A stretch of DNA of 64,000 bases from NCEH01 sp040049195 (GCF_040049195.1 NZ_JBDZDL010000009.1), one strand, 5' to 3'; positions 45,301-53,270 are shown, numbered from the stretch's first letter. Notes: generated from the letters alone by a model not told the origin. Translations and numbers: made by a program.

Positions 45301-45836
45301 CAGGTCAGCGATGAATCCGGGCCGTCGAACTCATCCTCGATCACCCACGCTACGGCTTCGGCAAAAGCACGCTCACCCGCATTGGCAGCAGCAGGATCGG
45401 CCCAGCGCAGCCAGAAATCGTCCGCGGTGAGCGACAGTCGCGCTGCAAGTACGGTGCGTTCGACGTCGCGTGGCCCGAACCCGCTCTGTCCGGCCACGAT
45501 GCGAAACCGATGGGTGTCGCCCGGATTGGCTTGAATGTGGCGTGCCGCTTCCGCGATCGGACGCTTAAACGCCGGATCGCTACGTTCGCCGCTCAACGTA
45601 CGTTTGATCTGAATGACGGTTGTGCGGGTGCCGCCTGCTGGCAGGCGATGGCGGACGATAGCATCGTCGAAGCCTGCCACCGCGCCGGAGCGTTGCAGTT
45701 CGATATTCTCGATCACCAGCCCGGCGCCGTCGCCGAGCCCGCCGGCTTCGCCGAGCACCGCCGCCAGCAGACACGCCACCGCTCGAGATTCGAAGGTCGT
45801 GCCGGCGCCGCTCGTGCCGATCACCGTGCGAGACAT
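42303..45836 (-). CDS. STAND-type NTPase with nuclease-like N-terminus (candidate anti-phage effector)
   Basis: Large protein (1,177 residues) typical of defence STAND ATPases. Residues about 10-130 look like a PD-(D/E)xK-type nuclease/Cap4-like domain: SGAGTTFESRAVACLLAAVL, GFDDAIVRHRLPAG and RTTVIQIKRTL supply the acidic and QxK-type catalytic elements. A P-loop NTPase follows: IRLGGAAGSGKSAILKRLTE (Walker A, about residue 310), EALLVIDGLDRIQDSQSVG (Walker B, about 375) and RWRFLVSSRDL (sensor arginine). The remainder is helical repeat. The ATG at 45836 has GGAGG eight bases upstream. It lies 36 bases after the AbiJ-NTD4 gene. It ends LLDW then TGA, in frame with the 500-codon ORF downstream. 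Confidence 0.8.
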   Translation of the reverse strand: MSRTVIGTSGAGTTFESRAVACLLAAVLGEAGGLGDGAGLVIENIELQRSGAVAGFDDAIVRHRLPAGGTRTTVIQIKRTLSGERSDPAFKRPIAEAARHIQANPGDTHRFRIVAGQSGFGPRDVERTVLAARLSLTADDFWLRWADPAAANAGERAFAEAVAWVIEDEFDGPDSSLTWELLKRFSLIVADIEEAGSLHEHWALRNLERALSDPALAPDLLRELDHIAADAARVAGALDRSILARELADRFTFSAQERLAPCLARLDREAELALASIRDDILGFRLPRANSTTQLSAQLAEGRNIRLGGAAGSGKSAILKRLTEEAADRGHGRIVLKHDRLSAATWPAYAPSLQLSTDLPALVEALAASGEALLVIDGLDRIQDSQSVGILNDLLAAIARSPTAARWRFLVSSRDLAGPDVAALANMPDLLRFAVNAPDADELRLLGERFPHLQMMLARQGYGELNKNLFFIAQIAARPSEAGASSELDLMQAWATRGGLASPPDPHRDTALRTVAQTRLGQPFGGLPKGGIALGLTALVSEGTLAEPPYRDVVYFTHDIYEDWAIARALDAQRSALPSLLKSARQPLAWLRAVRLVAEIAVDAEGAAAWRALHALLRDDSDLDPVWARQVLVAPLHSPRAASLLDRIEPELLADDTALMRELADTLTSFELQPHPDILAGKAYPEADAAARAAIARRHQVPRWPAWPAFMSWSVQRWRRWPQRLAPVLSRLTLFWLRKPVHPWQISRHAVEQIGAWLATADAAEALGWDQREERDRRLAELGLDDGKRDPAGLLRLVVTHGSDAAPEVARLYLERLLSSSRAHHTEAVVISPGILPRLEPRLFAELVARTMIFERRDEPFGSSLAVSRGYGLRDTSGLFPSAPGRAGFDALFAADEDAALGLLGQFCSVASEQWCLQQQARGLTPRPIRLDLPDGPLDLWGDQHVFKWSRGILGPHILTSLLLAADQWLAAQVALGRPLAELITKTLRAGPLVAIAGPVIAAGIDRSLVQADLAVMLPMMCAPRLWFYDLARWMEDQRPSVYGIGWNLGDEDNRADVFKLLKRRQRQRPLLQGLVAQLHVLGDETSKATFAAAAANWQVADLADFEELLGDQDGELAERLETYRSQANPENWQLQVAEDRSWFAMHYIVPEHLQGRAAEVNEQQQTLNATSPLLDW

Positions 45837-45872
45837 CAATGCGCCTCCGCATTCGGCGGCGGCGGATGGCGA

Positions 45873-46754
45873 CTATCCGCCACGCCCGGTCCCTTTCAGG
45901 ATCACGCGCACGAATGCAAACATCCGCGTAAACAGATAGTCGACCTGATCCAGAGAGGTCAGCGCTTCCTGCGTCGTCTCGGAATGACGAATGCGAAAGC
46001 TATTCCCGATTTTGGTCAGTTCGGCGGCTTCGCGCCCGAGCGCTTGGCGAAAACCGGAGGCCGGCGCGGCGACACGATCCAGCAGTGAATCGGCCTGCAC
46101 GCGCTTGTCGGCCCCCGGCTCCAGCGTCTTCAGCCGCTCAAACGCATCCCACAGCTTTTCCAAGGCATCGCGGCGATCGTCGGGCTTTGGCGAGAGAATC
46201 CGCTGTCGTGCGGCTTCAAGTAGCCTATCGGTCTCCGCGTCGCCGGTGTGAAACAAGGCCCAGCCAATCGTATTGGCGATCACCTGCGGAAGAAGGCGAC
46301 GGGCCTGTCCGGTCGCTGTGAGCTCATAGGCGACAGCGTTCCGGCGGAACAGGAGGTTCACGTCCGCCACAAATCGCGCAAGGCCGGCATCTCGGTCCCA
46401 ACTCAGGTGATGGTGGCGGTAGTAGGAATGATAGGCGCCCTGAATAGGCTCACCCACGGCGCTGGCGCAGAACTCGAGCAGATCGAGGATTACCGGCGTG
46501 TCGGGCACTACTTTCGGAGAAAGCGGCCATTCGATCCACGGCACCTCGGCGCCTAGCACTTGGCGGAAAGCCTGCTCGTCACATCCGCAAGGACCGTTTC
46601 CGTCGGAGCACTGTTCCGGAAAGCGCAGGCCGAATGAGCCGTTGCCAATTCCCGTCTGGATCAAGCTGTAGAGGCCGGCCCACAAACGCTCATCGATGAC
46701 ATCGATTGTTTGGGGCCGTGTTCCGTATTCACGGTCCGTAAAATAGGTAGACAC
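45873..46754 (-). CDS. AbiJ-NTD4 domain abortive-infection protein
   Basis: A 293-residue protein of the abortive infection AbiJ group. The N-terminal domain (about residues 1-130) has YFTDREYGTRPQTIDVIDER, LWAGLYSLIQTGIGNGSFGL, a cysteine-rich CSDGNGPCGCDEQAF, and PIQGAYHSYYRHHHLSWDRD. The C-terminal half is helical with LEKLWDAFERLKTLEPGADK and then LTKIGNSFRIRHSETTQEAL, a HEPN-like arrangement with the R-x-x-x-H type motif (RIRHSE) found in RNase toxins. It starts with GTG 15 bases after the AbiEii stop and ends 36 bases before the STAND gene, so it belongs to one transcription unit with both. The assignment to AbiJ-NTD4 rests on pattern recall. Confidence 0.72.
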   Translation of the reverse strand: MSTYFTDREYGTRPQTIDVIDERLWAGLYSLIQTGIGNGSFGLRFPEQCSDGNGPCGCDEQAFRQVLGAEVPWIEWPLSPKVVPDTPVILDLLEFCASAVGEPIQGAYHSYYRHHHLSWDRDAGLARFVADVNLLFRRNAVAYELTATGQARRLLPQVIANTIGWALFHTGDAETDRLLEAARQRILSPKPDDRRDALEKLWDAFERLKTLEPGADKRVQADSLLDRVAAPASGFRQALGREAAELTKIGNSFRIRHSETTQEALTSLDQVDYLFTRMFAFVRVILKGTGRGG

Positions 46755-46769
46755 CCGTTTCCCCCAATA

Positions 46770-47789
46770 TCATCCCTTTGCCGCGCGGTTTGCCCGCTCT
46801 GCTATGTCTGCACATCGTTCGATCAACGCCTCGAATGGCTCGGCATCTCCAAGCAGCAACCCGTCTTCGACCATGCGCGCATAGTCGGTAGCCAATGCCG
46901 TGCGCGCCTCACCAGTCGGCGCAAGTTGCAACTTCCCGCCGACGGCGGCGTCGTAGTCGATCGCCTCACCGTCGGCGGCCTTCTCCGCGAAGAACATACT
47001 CTTGTGGCGGGCAACCGCGCCGGCGAGGTCACGGTCGTCCAATGCGGCGGTGGCGATCCCGGCATCATCCAGTCGAACAACATCGTGCCAATGGCGGGCG
47101 AAGCGCTCGCCACGCAGCCGCTCCTGCAAGCAGAATACGTGCATCGCAGTCGCCTTCTCCCAGAAAGTCCGCTCGGCATGCATCACCCGTGGGAGCGCCC
47201 TTGGAAATTCGACGCCCTCGATCAGTCCGGCCGCGTCGCACACAACATCACGCGGGCTCGCCGGCTCGCCTGTCGAGCGGGCGCCGAACTCCAGCATCAC
47301 GCTCGGAGCCACATAGCCCGATCCCGCAGCGGTCGCCTCATAGTCGACGAACAGCTTGTCGCCTTCGACCCTGAGCGTCGCGGGCAGCGATTGCCTGTCG
47401 ATTGCGCCGGCAAGAAGAGGTCGGACAATTCCATCGACCCACTCGGGCAGACGGTGCCGGACGGCCTTCGACCACCGTTTCTCCTCGCTCCGGTTCTTCG
47501 GCAGAGCCTCGCCATTTTCGCCCACCAGGTCGGGGGCGATGGCGCGAATGTCATAGGTAAGATCCACATCTTCGGAAAAACGTTGGATGACGCGGTAGGC
47601 TTTCGACAAGGACGTGCCGCCCTTGAACACGAGATGTTCGCCGAGATCGGACCCGAACAGCGTCGCGAGGGTCCAGACAACTCACACATCTTTTTCCAGC
47701 AGATGAAGCGGGCGGCCGGATCGATCGGCGGCGACAGCCAGAGCCTCGCGCCGATCGTCCGCCGACAATGCGAGGAAGGCTTCAGCCAT
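46770..47789 (-). pseudogene. abiEii: AbiEii nucleotidyltransferase toxin with in-frame TGA at codon 36
   Basis: Type IV toxin-antitoxin toxin, a DUF1814-type nucleotidyltransferase. The full frame starts at the ATG 47789, overlapping the antitoxin stop by eight bases, and reads MAEAFLALSADDRREALAVA, then LLEKDV, a TGA at 47684-47682, and VVWTLATLFG, LVFKGGTSLSKAYRVIQRFS and EDVDLTYDI. GGTSLSK and EDVDLTY are the nucleotidyltransferase glycine-serine and Asp-x-Asp motifs. Homologs have tryptophan at the TGA position (EKDVWVVW), so a TGG to TGA change is the simplest explanation. The rest (286 codons from 47630) is intact to the end. An internal start at the FKGG methionine would lack the first helix bundle. 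Confidence 0.77.
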
Positions 47790-48375
47790 ACGCGACCTTG
47801 CCCACCGTCCTGGCGAGCCAGCTTGGGAGCTGGGGCGCTGCCGCGACAAGTTCGCCGAACGTGGAAGACGGCAGCTTGCGCTTCAACGTCTTCAAGGCCT
47901 CTTCCGCCTTCTCCGGCCCTAACCAGGCCAGCGCGCGCACCGCCTGTCCGGCAGGCCGATCGGCTAGCGCCAACTGCCAGCGCGGCGCATGCCGCAGCTC
48001 GACGACCTGCTGACCCAGATTCATCGTCCGGCTACGACCCGATGTCAGATAGACCGATCGGACCGGCACCTGGGTCGTGAGGCCGAGCGCGTTGGCGGCG
48101 GCGGCGCCGTTCGACACGATGGTTTCGCCACGCTGGAGCGCGAGGGCTTCGACGGCCTTCTCGACAGAAGGTGCGCGAACGCCGAACCGGCTCGAAACCG
48201 GACGCAGATAGACGCCGCGCCCGGCACGCATCAGCCGGCCACGTTCAGCCAGTCGCGACAATGCCTGGTCCACCGCGGCGCGATTGCCGAGATGGAGCAA
48301 GCTCTTCGCCGCGATCGGAGCGCCCTCGGGCAAGCCCTCGGTGTGCGCCAGAATCTGTTCGGTCAGTCGCTGCAC
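47782..48375 (-). CDS. abiEi: AbiEi-family antitoxin (DUF6088)
   Basis: A 197-residue antitoxin of the type IV AbiE system, which neutralises the nucleotidyltransferase and represses its own operon. The N-terminal winged helix is LPEGAPIAAKSLLHLGNRAA then VDQALSRLAERGRLMRAGRG, followed by VYLRPVSSRFG. The C-terminal part has QRGETIVSNGAAAANALGLT and VPVRSVYLTSGRSRTMNLGQ, typical of the DUF6088/AbiEi C-terminal domain. The GTG start has CAGGAGA at a good distance. The stop overlaps the AbiEii ATG by eight bases. A 30-base inverted repeat lies just upstream, at the expected operator position. Confidence 0.86.
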   Translation of the reverse strand: MQRLTEQILAHTEGLPEGAPIAAKSLLHLGNRAAVDQALSRLAERGRLMRAGRGVYLRPVSSRFGVRAPSVEKAVEALALQRGETIVSNGAAAANALGLTTQVPVRSVYLTSGRSRTMNLGQQVVELRHAPRWQLALADRPAGQAVRALAWLGPEKAEEALKTLKRKLPSSTFGELVAAAPQLPSWLARTVGKVAYG

Positions 48376-48385
48376 GATAATTCTC

Positions 48386-48415
48386 CTGTCAGAAATATAT
48401 GCAGTTTTCTAACAG
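48386..48415. promoter_or_regulatory. Inverted repeat upstream of the AbiE operon (candidate autoregulatory operator)
   Basis: CTGTCAGAAA (48386-48395) and TTTCTAACAG (48406-48415): ten-base arms with one mismatch, separated by TATATGCAGT. It begins 11 bases upstream of the AbiEi GTG and would overlap the -10 region. AbiEi antitoxins are known to bind inverted repeats in their own promoter; this site fits that role. Confidence 0.65.
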
Positions 48416-48701
48416 AATTCAATCTCGATGAGGACATGGTCCAAACGGGGTCGTGGCAGGGGAGGATCTATCGCATTTGGTCACCGGTTCGCTGGGGGCG
48501 AACCCAGGAAGCCTGCGATAGCGCACACGCCGTCACTGACGATCGTCATCAAAATCACGCAGAAAAGCTGGGGAACCGCTATCGAAAGGAAGGAAATGCA
48601 GTCAGCGGCATACCTGCGCGACTATCGCGATACAGGCAGACCTACGTGTTCCCGGTATTTGTGATTGTTCGGGGCAAAAAAATCGCGGGCTTCTACCAGA
48701 T

Positions 48702-48847
48702 GCGATTCGAACTTTTTCTACCGTCTAACGCCGCCGTTTCTACGCTTTGTCACCCTCGAAATATTTCCCGATCTTTACTCGGGCGTAGTTTCGACGGCAA
48801 TCGGCAGATAAATCGTCCTACGGAGGGCAATCGGCGGCATTTGGCGC
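48702..48847. repeat. att-like direct repeat, left copy of module 2
   Basis: Begins GCGATTCGAAC (48702) and contains CGCCGTTTCTACGCTTT (48731). It ends with 25 bases (48823-48847) that match 54410-54434 with one mismatch; the last bases, TTTGGCGC, are the complement of the tRNA-Arg 3' end. The whole unit is a diverged copy (146 versus 135 bases) of 54300-54434 next to the tRNA gene. This is the pattern of an integrated element at a tRNA 3' end. No integrase gene lies between the copies. Confidence 0.62.
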
Positions 48848-48892
48848 GCTGTACCGGGTGAAGAAGACAGCTACGTCTACGCTATAGCCCTC
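48842..48892 (+). repeat. Diverged 3' gene tail, right copy
   Basis: Encodes WRAVPGEEDSYVYAIAL and a stop (48893-48895); the open frame extends back to 48812 (preceded by a stop). Partner of the tail at 40675-40725. Here it overlaps the end of the tRNA-matching att-like sequence, so this point is both the right edge of module 1 and the left edge of module 2. Confidence 0.6.
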
Positions 48893-48993
48893 TAAAATCG
48901 GCACTAGAAAAGGGCCGAATCCCCCTCAAAAGACGGGGTCAATGCGTGTACCTGCAATGCGATATCGATGGTGAGAGAATTGAGACATTCGCT

Positions 48994-50276
48994 ATGCAGG
49001 TGACACGCCTTGAGCTTTACAAATGGGTCTGTGAAAGGCCACTCAGCAAAGTCGCACCGGAGCTCGGAATTTCCGGCACCGCACTCGCAGCCATCTGCAA
49101 ACGATATCAAGTACCTTATCCTGGATCGGGGTACTGGACCCGCAAGTCCTTAGGACTTCCGGCAGAGTTACCTGTCTTGCCAGAAGCATCCGATGAGACC
49201 ATCGATATCCTGCCCCCAGCCGTCAAACCGCGCAAAAAGCGAACGATGGAGGAACGAGCCGCGCGCAAGCCCAAGCTCGTTGCGAAAACTCGTCGCCCGG
49301 TTCGTCACCCGCTGCTTTTTGGTGCAGAAGAACATCTGCGGAAAACACGGGAGGTGAAGAACGGCGAGTTCCTCAGGCCTTACAAGAGGATTCTGCCGGA
49401 TCTGATCTCATCAGAAGCCGCGCTTCAGCGCGCTCTCTCCATCGCCAACGCTCTGTATCTTGCGCTTGATGAGCAAGGCTACCGCGTTCACATCGCGCCC
49501 GCCGCCGACAATCTTCTGCGGATTCATGTCGGGGAACAAGAGGTCGAGCGAAAGGATCGTAAATACGGCCGATACCACTCAGGAAGCATTTGGGCTCCTG
49601 ACAGGCCGACTGTTTTTTATATCGGCATGGTGCCAGTCGCGCTCGCCATCACCGAGATGACCGAGCGCGTAACGATGCGCTACTTCAATGGCGACTATCA
49701 TCGTGAGGACAGCAAGCTCATACGCTCAGCCAAATCTTGGCAACTGACGCACTCGTGGACAACCGAGCAGGATATGCCGTGCGGGCGTTTTCGGATCGTT
49801 GCCTACCCACCCAAAAAGGGCGTCAAGTGGTCTCGCAACTGGCAAGAAGCGGAGCAGCAGTCGCTTGAGCGTCTGATCCCAGAAATTGTCGAGATGTTAG
49901 GTGCGTCCAAAATTGATCTGCAACGCCTTATGAAGGCCGAAGAAGCGGCGGAGGAGCAGAGGAAAAAGAGCAAAAGGAGCGGTGGGAACGCTACGAACGG
50001 GAGGAAGATGCGCGAAAGACGGCCCAGGCTCTTGCTGACAGTCGGCAGCAGCTGGCCGAGATTATCGAGAAGTGGGGAAAAGCGATGACCGTAGAGCACT
50101 TCTTCGCGGGCGTAACAGAGCGCTTGAACAGTGCGGATGACGATTGTCGGAAGCGTTTAGAAGGACGTTTAGCGCTCGCCAGATCCGTGATGGGAAGCGT
50201 TGATCCGCTAGAGTTCATTGAAAACTGGGTCGCCCCGGAGGAAAGGCACCGTTCGAAATTTTCTAGTGGGTCGTAA
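48994..50276 (+). CDS. Conserved accessory-island protein of unknown function, split by a frameshift in a run of five A
   Basis: The N-terminus MQVTRLELYKWVCERPLSKV, APELGISGTALAAICKRYQV then PYPGSGYWTRKSLG is a helix-turn-helix-like domain found at the start of many uncharacterised accessory-island proteins (ELYxxVWxxPMxKVAxxFGISDxxLxKxC). The middle (residues about 140-310) is mixed alpha/beta; the end is a coiled coil. At 49963-49967 (AAAAA) the frame would end 40 codons later at 50088 with an arginine-rich nonsense tail. A -1 shift there continues EQKERWERYEREEDARKTAQ, QLAEIIEKWGKAMTVEHFFA and on to 50276. This could be decay or programmed frameshifting (G-AAA-AAG). A GTG at 48946 is an alternative start. 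Confidence 0.62.
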
Positions 50277-50364
50277 GGCCGTTTGGACAATTCGCATGCA
50301 CATTGGGATGAGGGCATTCTAGGACAACAATGGTGCCAAAAGCGGAATGTCTGGTTTTGGCGCA

Positions 50365-50686
50365 TTCAGAATTGAAGCGGACCAACCAACCAGACGCTTT
50401 TGAACTCCGGCACCCGAACAGACGCCGCTGGTCGGCAACGATCTTTCCAGGGACCTGATGCTCACTATCGACGATGGCAACGCTGGAGCGTAGGTATGAT
50501 GTGTCCATGCGGCGCCACTATCGAAATGCTCGTCTTCGATGGCGCGAAGCCTCGGTGGGACATTGCCGTCGACGCCAACGGTCGGCCGACTTTGCAACCA
50601 TCGGTCTGGCGAAATACAGGATGCAGATCGCATTTTGGTTGCGCTGGGGCCGGATTGTTTGGTGCGGCGATTCTGAAACGGCCTAG
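50365..50686 (+). pseudogene. DUF6527-family gene, multiply frameshifted
   Basis: The segment MMCPCGATIEMLVFDGAKPR, then WDIAVDANGRPTLQPSVWRN and GCRSHF is the DUF6527 zinc-binding pattern (CPCG...L.PS...CxSHF). At the TTTT after GCA (50634-50637) the frame changes, and the conserved end WLRWGRIVWCGDSETA finishes at a stop at 50684-50686. Upstream pieces (RRRWSATIFPGT; LTIDDGN) are in two other frames. At least three indels have broken this gene. In many bacteria DUF6527 genes lie beside DUF6527-associated ubiquitin-like or E2-like genes in accessory islands; no such partner was recognised here. Confidence 0.6.
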
Positions 50687-50747
50687 CCGCTCTGACCACC
50701 CGGATCGTCAAACGAGCCGGGTAGCCTTGCCGATTGTCAGAAGGCGG

Positions 50748-52370
50748 TCACGCCTTTGGAACGGCAATCGCCCCCTCGATGTCATGCAGCGTAGTGACCA
50801 CGCTCTCCAGCAGTTGCAAGCCCTGCATGGGATGTGGCTTTCTATCGTCGACGCCAAGGCGCTCAAGACCACTTTGCACGAGACTGGAGCCGAGGTGCGA
50901 TCCTGCATTGCGAAGATCGTTCAGGCCAAACAATGGCCCCATCATCTTCCTTGCCTGTTCCTCGGGTAGGATTGTGCCCAATAGCCGCTCAATAGCCTTT
51001 AGCGACCCCGGCTTTTTCTCGCCCTTGGCGAGCGGTGGGCAGTGCGCAAGTACGGCATCAACATCGACGCGTTCGGTGAACAGTTGCGTCACCTGCTTGG
51101 AAAGGTCGAGCAGCCCCTGCGTCTCCGCACAACGAAACCGGTGAGCCCGCCTGAGAATATCAGACACTTGGGCATTCTCACGCAGCAGCTCCTGACCGTA
51201 CCGTTCGCGAAAGCTCGAAGCGAGGTTATTAATAGCCCTTTCAATAAGGGCCTCGGGCGCCTTAGTCGATGCCGGCTGCACCATCATCTGCGCTGAGAAC
51301 AGCTCTTCTGATACGCCCCCATCGGGGGTGACGTTGTGGGCTGCCCAAGTCCGCTGGTCCCAGGGCTTGAGCATGCCGATATCCTTGGCAAAAACGGTGA
51401 TCAGGCCAAGGCCGTTTACGCCAAAATGGACTGTGTCCGAAGTCGCACCAACACCACCGGTATCTCTCGATGCCCAATGGAGCCGTCCACCGCGATGTCG
51501 GAGAAGCGCATTAACCACTCCTGCGTTGAAGTAGAGCCAGCCGATATCTTCATCAAGCCGACCTGCTGCCACCCGAGTACCGTCCGGCTTGGTCACAAAA
51601 GAGACTTCATCGGACGTCTTATCGCCGCGGATGCGCGTGCTGATCGTACCGGGGTCCAGCCACTCGGTTCGCCATATGGCACCCCTTGTGAAGAAGGTTC
51701 CGTGAGGATGGGGCCAACCCGCCGGCGCGGTAATGTACTCGAGCTGATTTCGATCTCTTTTCTCGTTAATGGGCTCGCGAGACCAGCCATAGCCAGGGTC
51801 TTTTTCGGTCACTGCCGTCCGTTCGGCATAACTAGAGCAAAAGAGGCGCATGTCCCGCGCCGCGAGGTAGTCATTGAGGAATTCGGTTTTTATCTCAAGG
51901 CAAACCGGCTCGCCGGCATCGTTGCAGGTTAGGCGAACGACCTCCGGCCACCCTTCCTCGGGCCGGTACCAGCGATCACCTTCCTGAATGAGCCGGAGCG
52001 CCACCACTAGATCAGGATGCAGATGCCAAATCTCCTTGCTCGGCTCCTCGAGGTGTTGGGCAATGACCACGTTGATGCCAAGCTCGGTGTCACCCCAGCC
52101 GCGGAACACATCCGATGACTGGTAGCCCCATGATTCCATGCCTGCCCGATGCGGATTGAGCCCGACATCGCCCCATCCCATCGTGTCTACATCAGCTGAC
52201 TTGGCGGAATGAACCGCGACAGTCGCTATCCCGTGGAATTCGGTTACAGAAATGACCCCAGGCGGGAGATCGTTAAGCGTGGACTCCGTCACCCTCCGCA
52301 GGGGTGTCCAGGTGCGCGCCGCAAGCTTTGGCAGATCAGCTAGATTGAAGAAGGTCTGCTTGATTGTCAT
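50748..52370 (-). CDS. Hypothetical accessory-island protein (540 aa)
   Basis: I do not recognise a family. The protein is long, soluble and rich in tryptophan: FHGIATVAVHSAKSADVDTM, WHLHPDLVVALRLIQEGDRW, EPVCLEIKTEFLNDYLAARD then MRLFCSSYAERTAV, and WLYFNAGVVNALLRHRGGRL. The last 150 residues are helical, ending with RKMMGPLFGLNDLRNAGSHL, which resembles HEPN-type helices (R-N-x-x-x-H). That motif suggests a possible RNA-targeting or nucleotide-binding tail, but this is inference only. No frameshift is seen. It is divergent from the gene at 52520 with a 150-base gap. Its context between broken accessory genes suggests a defence or conflict role. Confidence 0.75.
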   Translation of the reverse strand: MTIKQTFFNLADLPKLAARTWTPLRRVTESTLNDLPPGVISVTEFHGIATVAVHSAKSADVDTMGWGDVGLNPHRAGMESWGYQSSDVFRGWGDTELGINVVIAQHLEEPSKEIWHLHPDLVVALRLIQEGDRWYRPEEGWPEVVRLTCNDAGEPVCLEIKTEFLNDYLAARDMRLFCSSYAERTAVTEKDPGYGWSREPINEKRDRNQLEYITAPAGWPHPHGTFFTRGAIWRTEWLDPGTISTRIRGDKTSDEVSFVTKPDGTRVAAGRLDEDIGWLYFNAGVVNALLRHRGGRLHWASRDTGGVGATSDTVHFGVNGLGLITVFAKDIGMLKPWDQRTWAAHNVTPDGGVSEELFSAQMMVQPASTKAPEALIERAINNLASSFRERYGQELLRENAQVSDILRRAHRFRCAETQGLLDLSKQVTQLFTERVDVDAVLAHCPPLAKGEKKPGSLKAIERLLGTILPEEQARKMMGPLFGLNDLRNAGSHLGSSLVQSGLERLGVDDRKPHPMQGLQLLESVVTTLHDIEGAIAVPKA

Positions 52371-52519
52371 ATGCTCTCCCTTACCCGCTGGCGCAGACCA
52401 GGAATCGGTGCCGCGGTGGGCGTCGTCGCACTAAAATTTAGTGAAAACAATGCTCTTTCCCATTGTGTCGACGGGACGCCAAGAAGATGGTTGTACTTCG
52501 ATCAAAGTGTGGAGCACGT

Positions 52520-53185
52520 ATGTCTGTTCTAGATATCCCTCTCCGAAAGGCGCTGCAGTTGTTCTATTCGCCCAATTCACTGCGACGATCCATTTTGAAA
52601 GAAGACATCCGACTTGATCGCAGAAAGGAGGCGGGCGGCACTAGAAGTCGAGGTGGCGACTTCTACCTACCCTTTTGGTCGGACGTTAAGACGCACATCT
52701 CTGGCCGAGGTGACCTAGCGCAGTTGACCCAGGATCGCATCCTGTCGAACAGGAACTTCAAAAGACTATATCCGCTACTGAGCGACGGAGTCCTCGAACT
52801 GCTTAGCGCAAAACTGCGTTGGTCAAACGAGCCTGTAGAGATCGTTCCTATAAGCATGCACGGCAGCCTGCGGATTGAAAGCTTGGGCGCCACAGTTCGG
52901 ACAAGGGATGCACTACATGCGCGCGTCCGGGGGGAATACACACGCGTGGTATACCCGTACTTCAGTGAAGAGCCACCGCTCTCAGAAGAAGGCGGGAGGT
53001 TAGGGCTCTGGGTAATGCTACAAGTACTAACCGACGCGGACCCCGCTGATATGCGTATTATAGATGCCCTGCGTCGTACGTTCTTCTCTCCGCAAACGAC
53101 GCCGCTGCAGGGCAACGAGGAGACAGTTTTTCATGAAAAATACGGGACGTTGATTGGCGAGTGGGAGCGACTGAAATTAGAGTGA
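52520..53185 (+). CDS. Hypothetical protein (221 aa)
   Basis: No recognised family. From the ATG at 52520 (GGAG eight bases upstream) the protein reads MSVLDIPLRKALQLFYSPNS, then a basic stretch (RRSILKEDIRLDRRKEAGGT) and FYLPFWSDVKTHISGRGDLA; the C-terminus GNEETVFHEKYGTLIGEWER is helical. An upstream in-frame start at 52463 would add 19 cysteine- and lysine-rich residues without a ribosome-binding site. Base composition is lower in GC than the surrounding chromosome, in keeping with transfer. It is divergent from the 540-residue protein and followed after 85 bases by the DUF4238 gene. Confidence 0.68.
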   Translation: MSVLDIPLRKALQLFYSPNSLRRSILKEDIRLDRRKEAGGTRSRGGDFYLPFWSDVKTHISGRGDLAQLTQDRILSNRNFKRLYPLLSDGVLELLSAKLRWSNEPVEIVPISMHGSLRIESLGATVRTRDALHARVRGEYTRVVYPYFSEEPPLSEEGGRLGLWVMLQVLTDADPADMRIIDALRRTFFSPQTTPLQGNEETVFHEKYGTLIGEWERLKLE

Positions 53186-53270
53186 GCTAGTGCGCAAATG
53201 TCGTGCAGACTGTTTAGCCTTCAGCTGTCATAGGCAACGCCGGTATGAGGTGAGCTCATGGTGACGGCCT

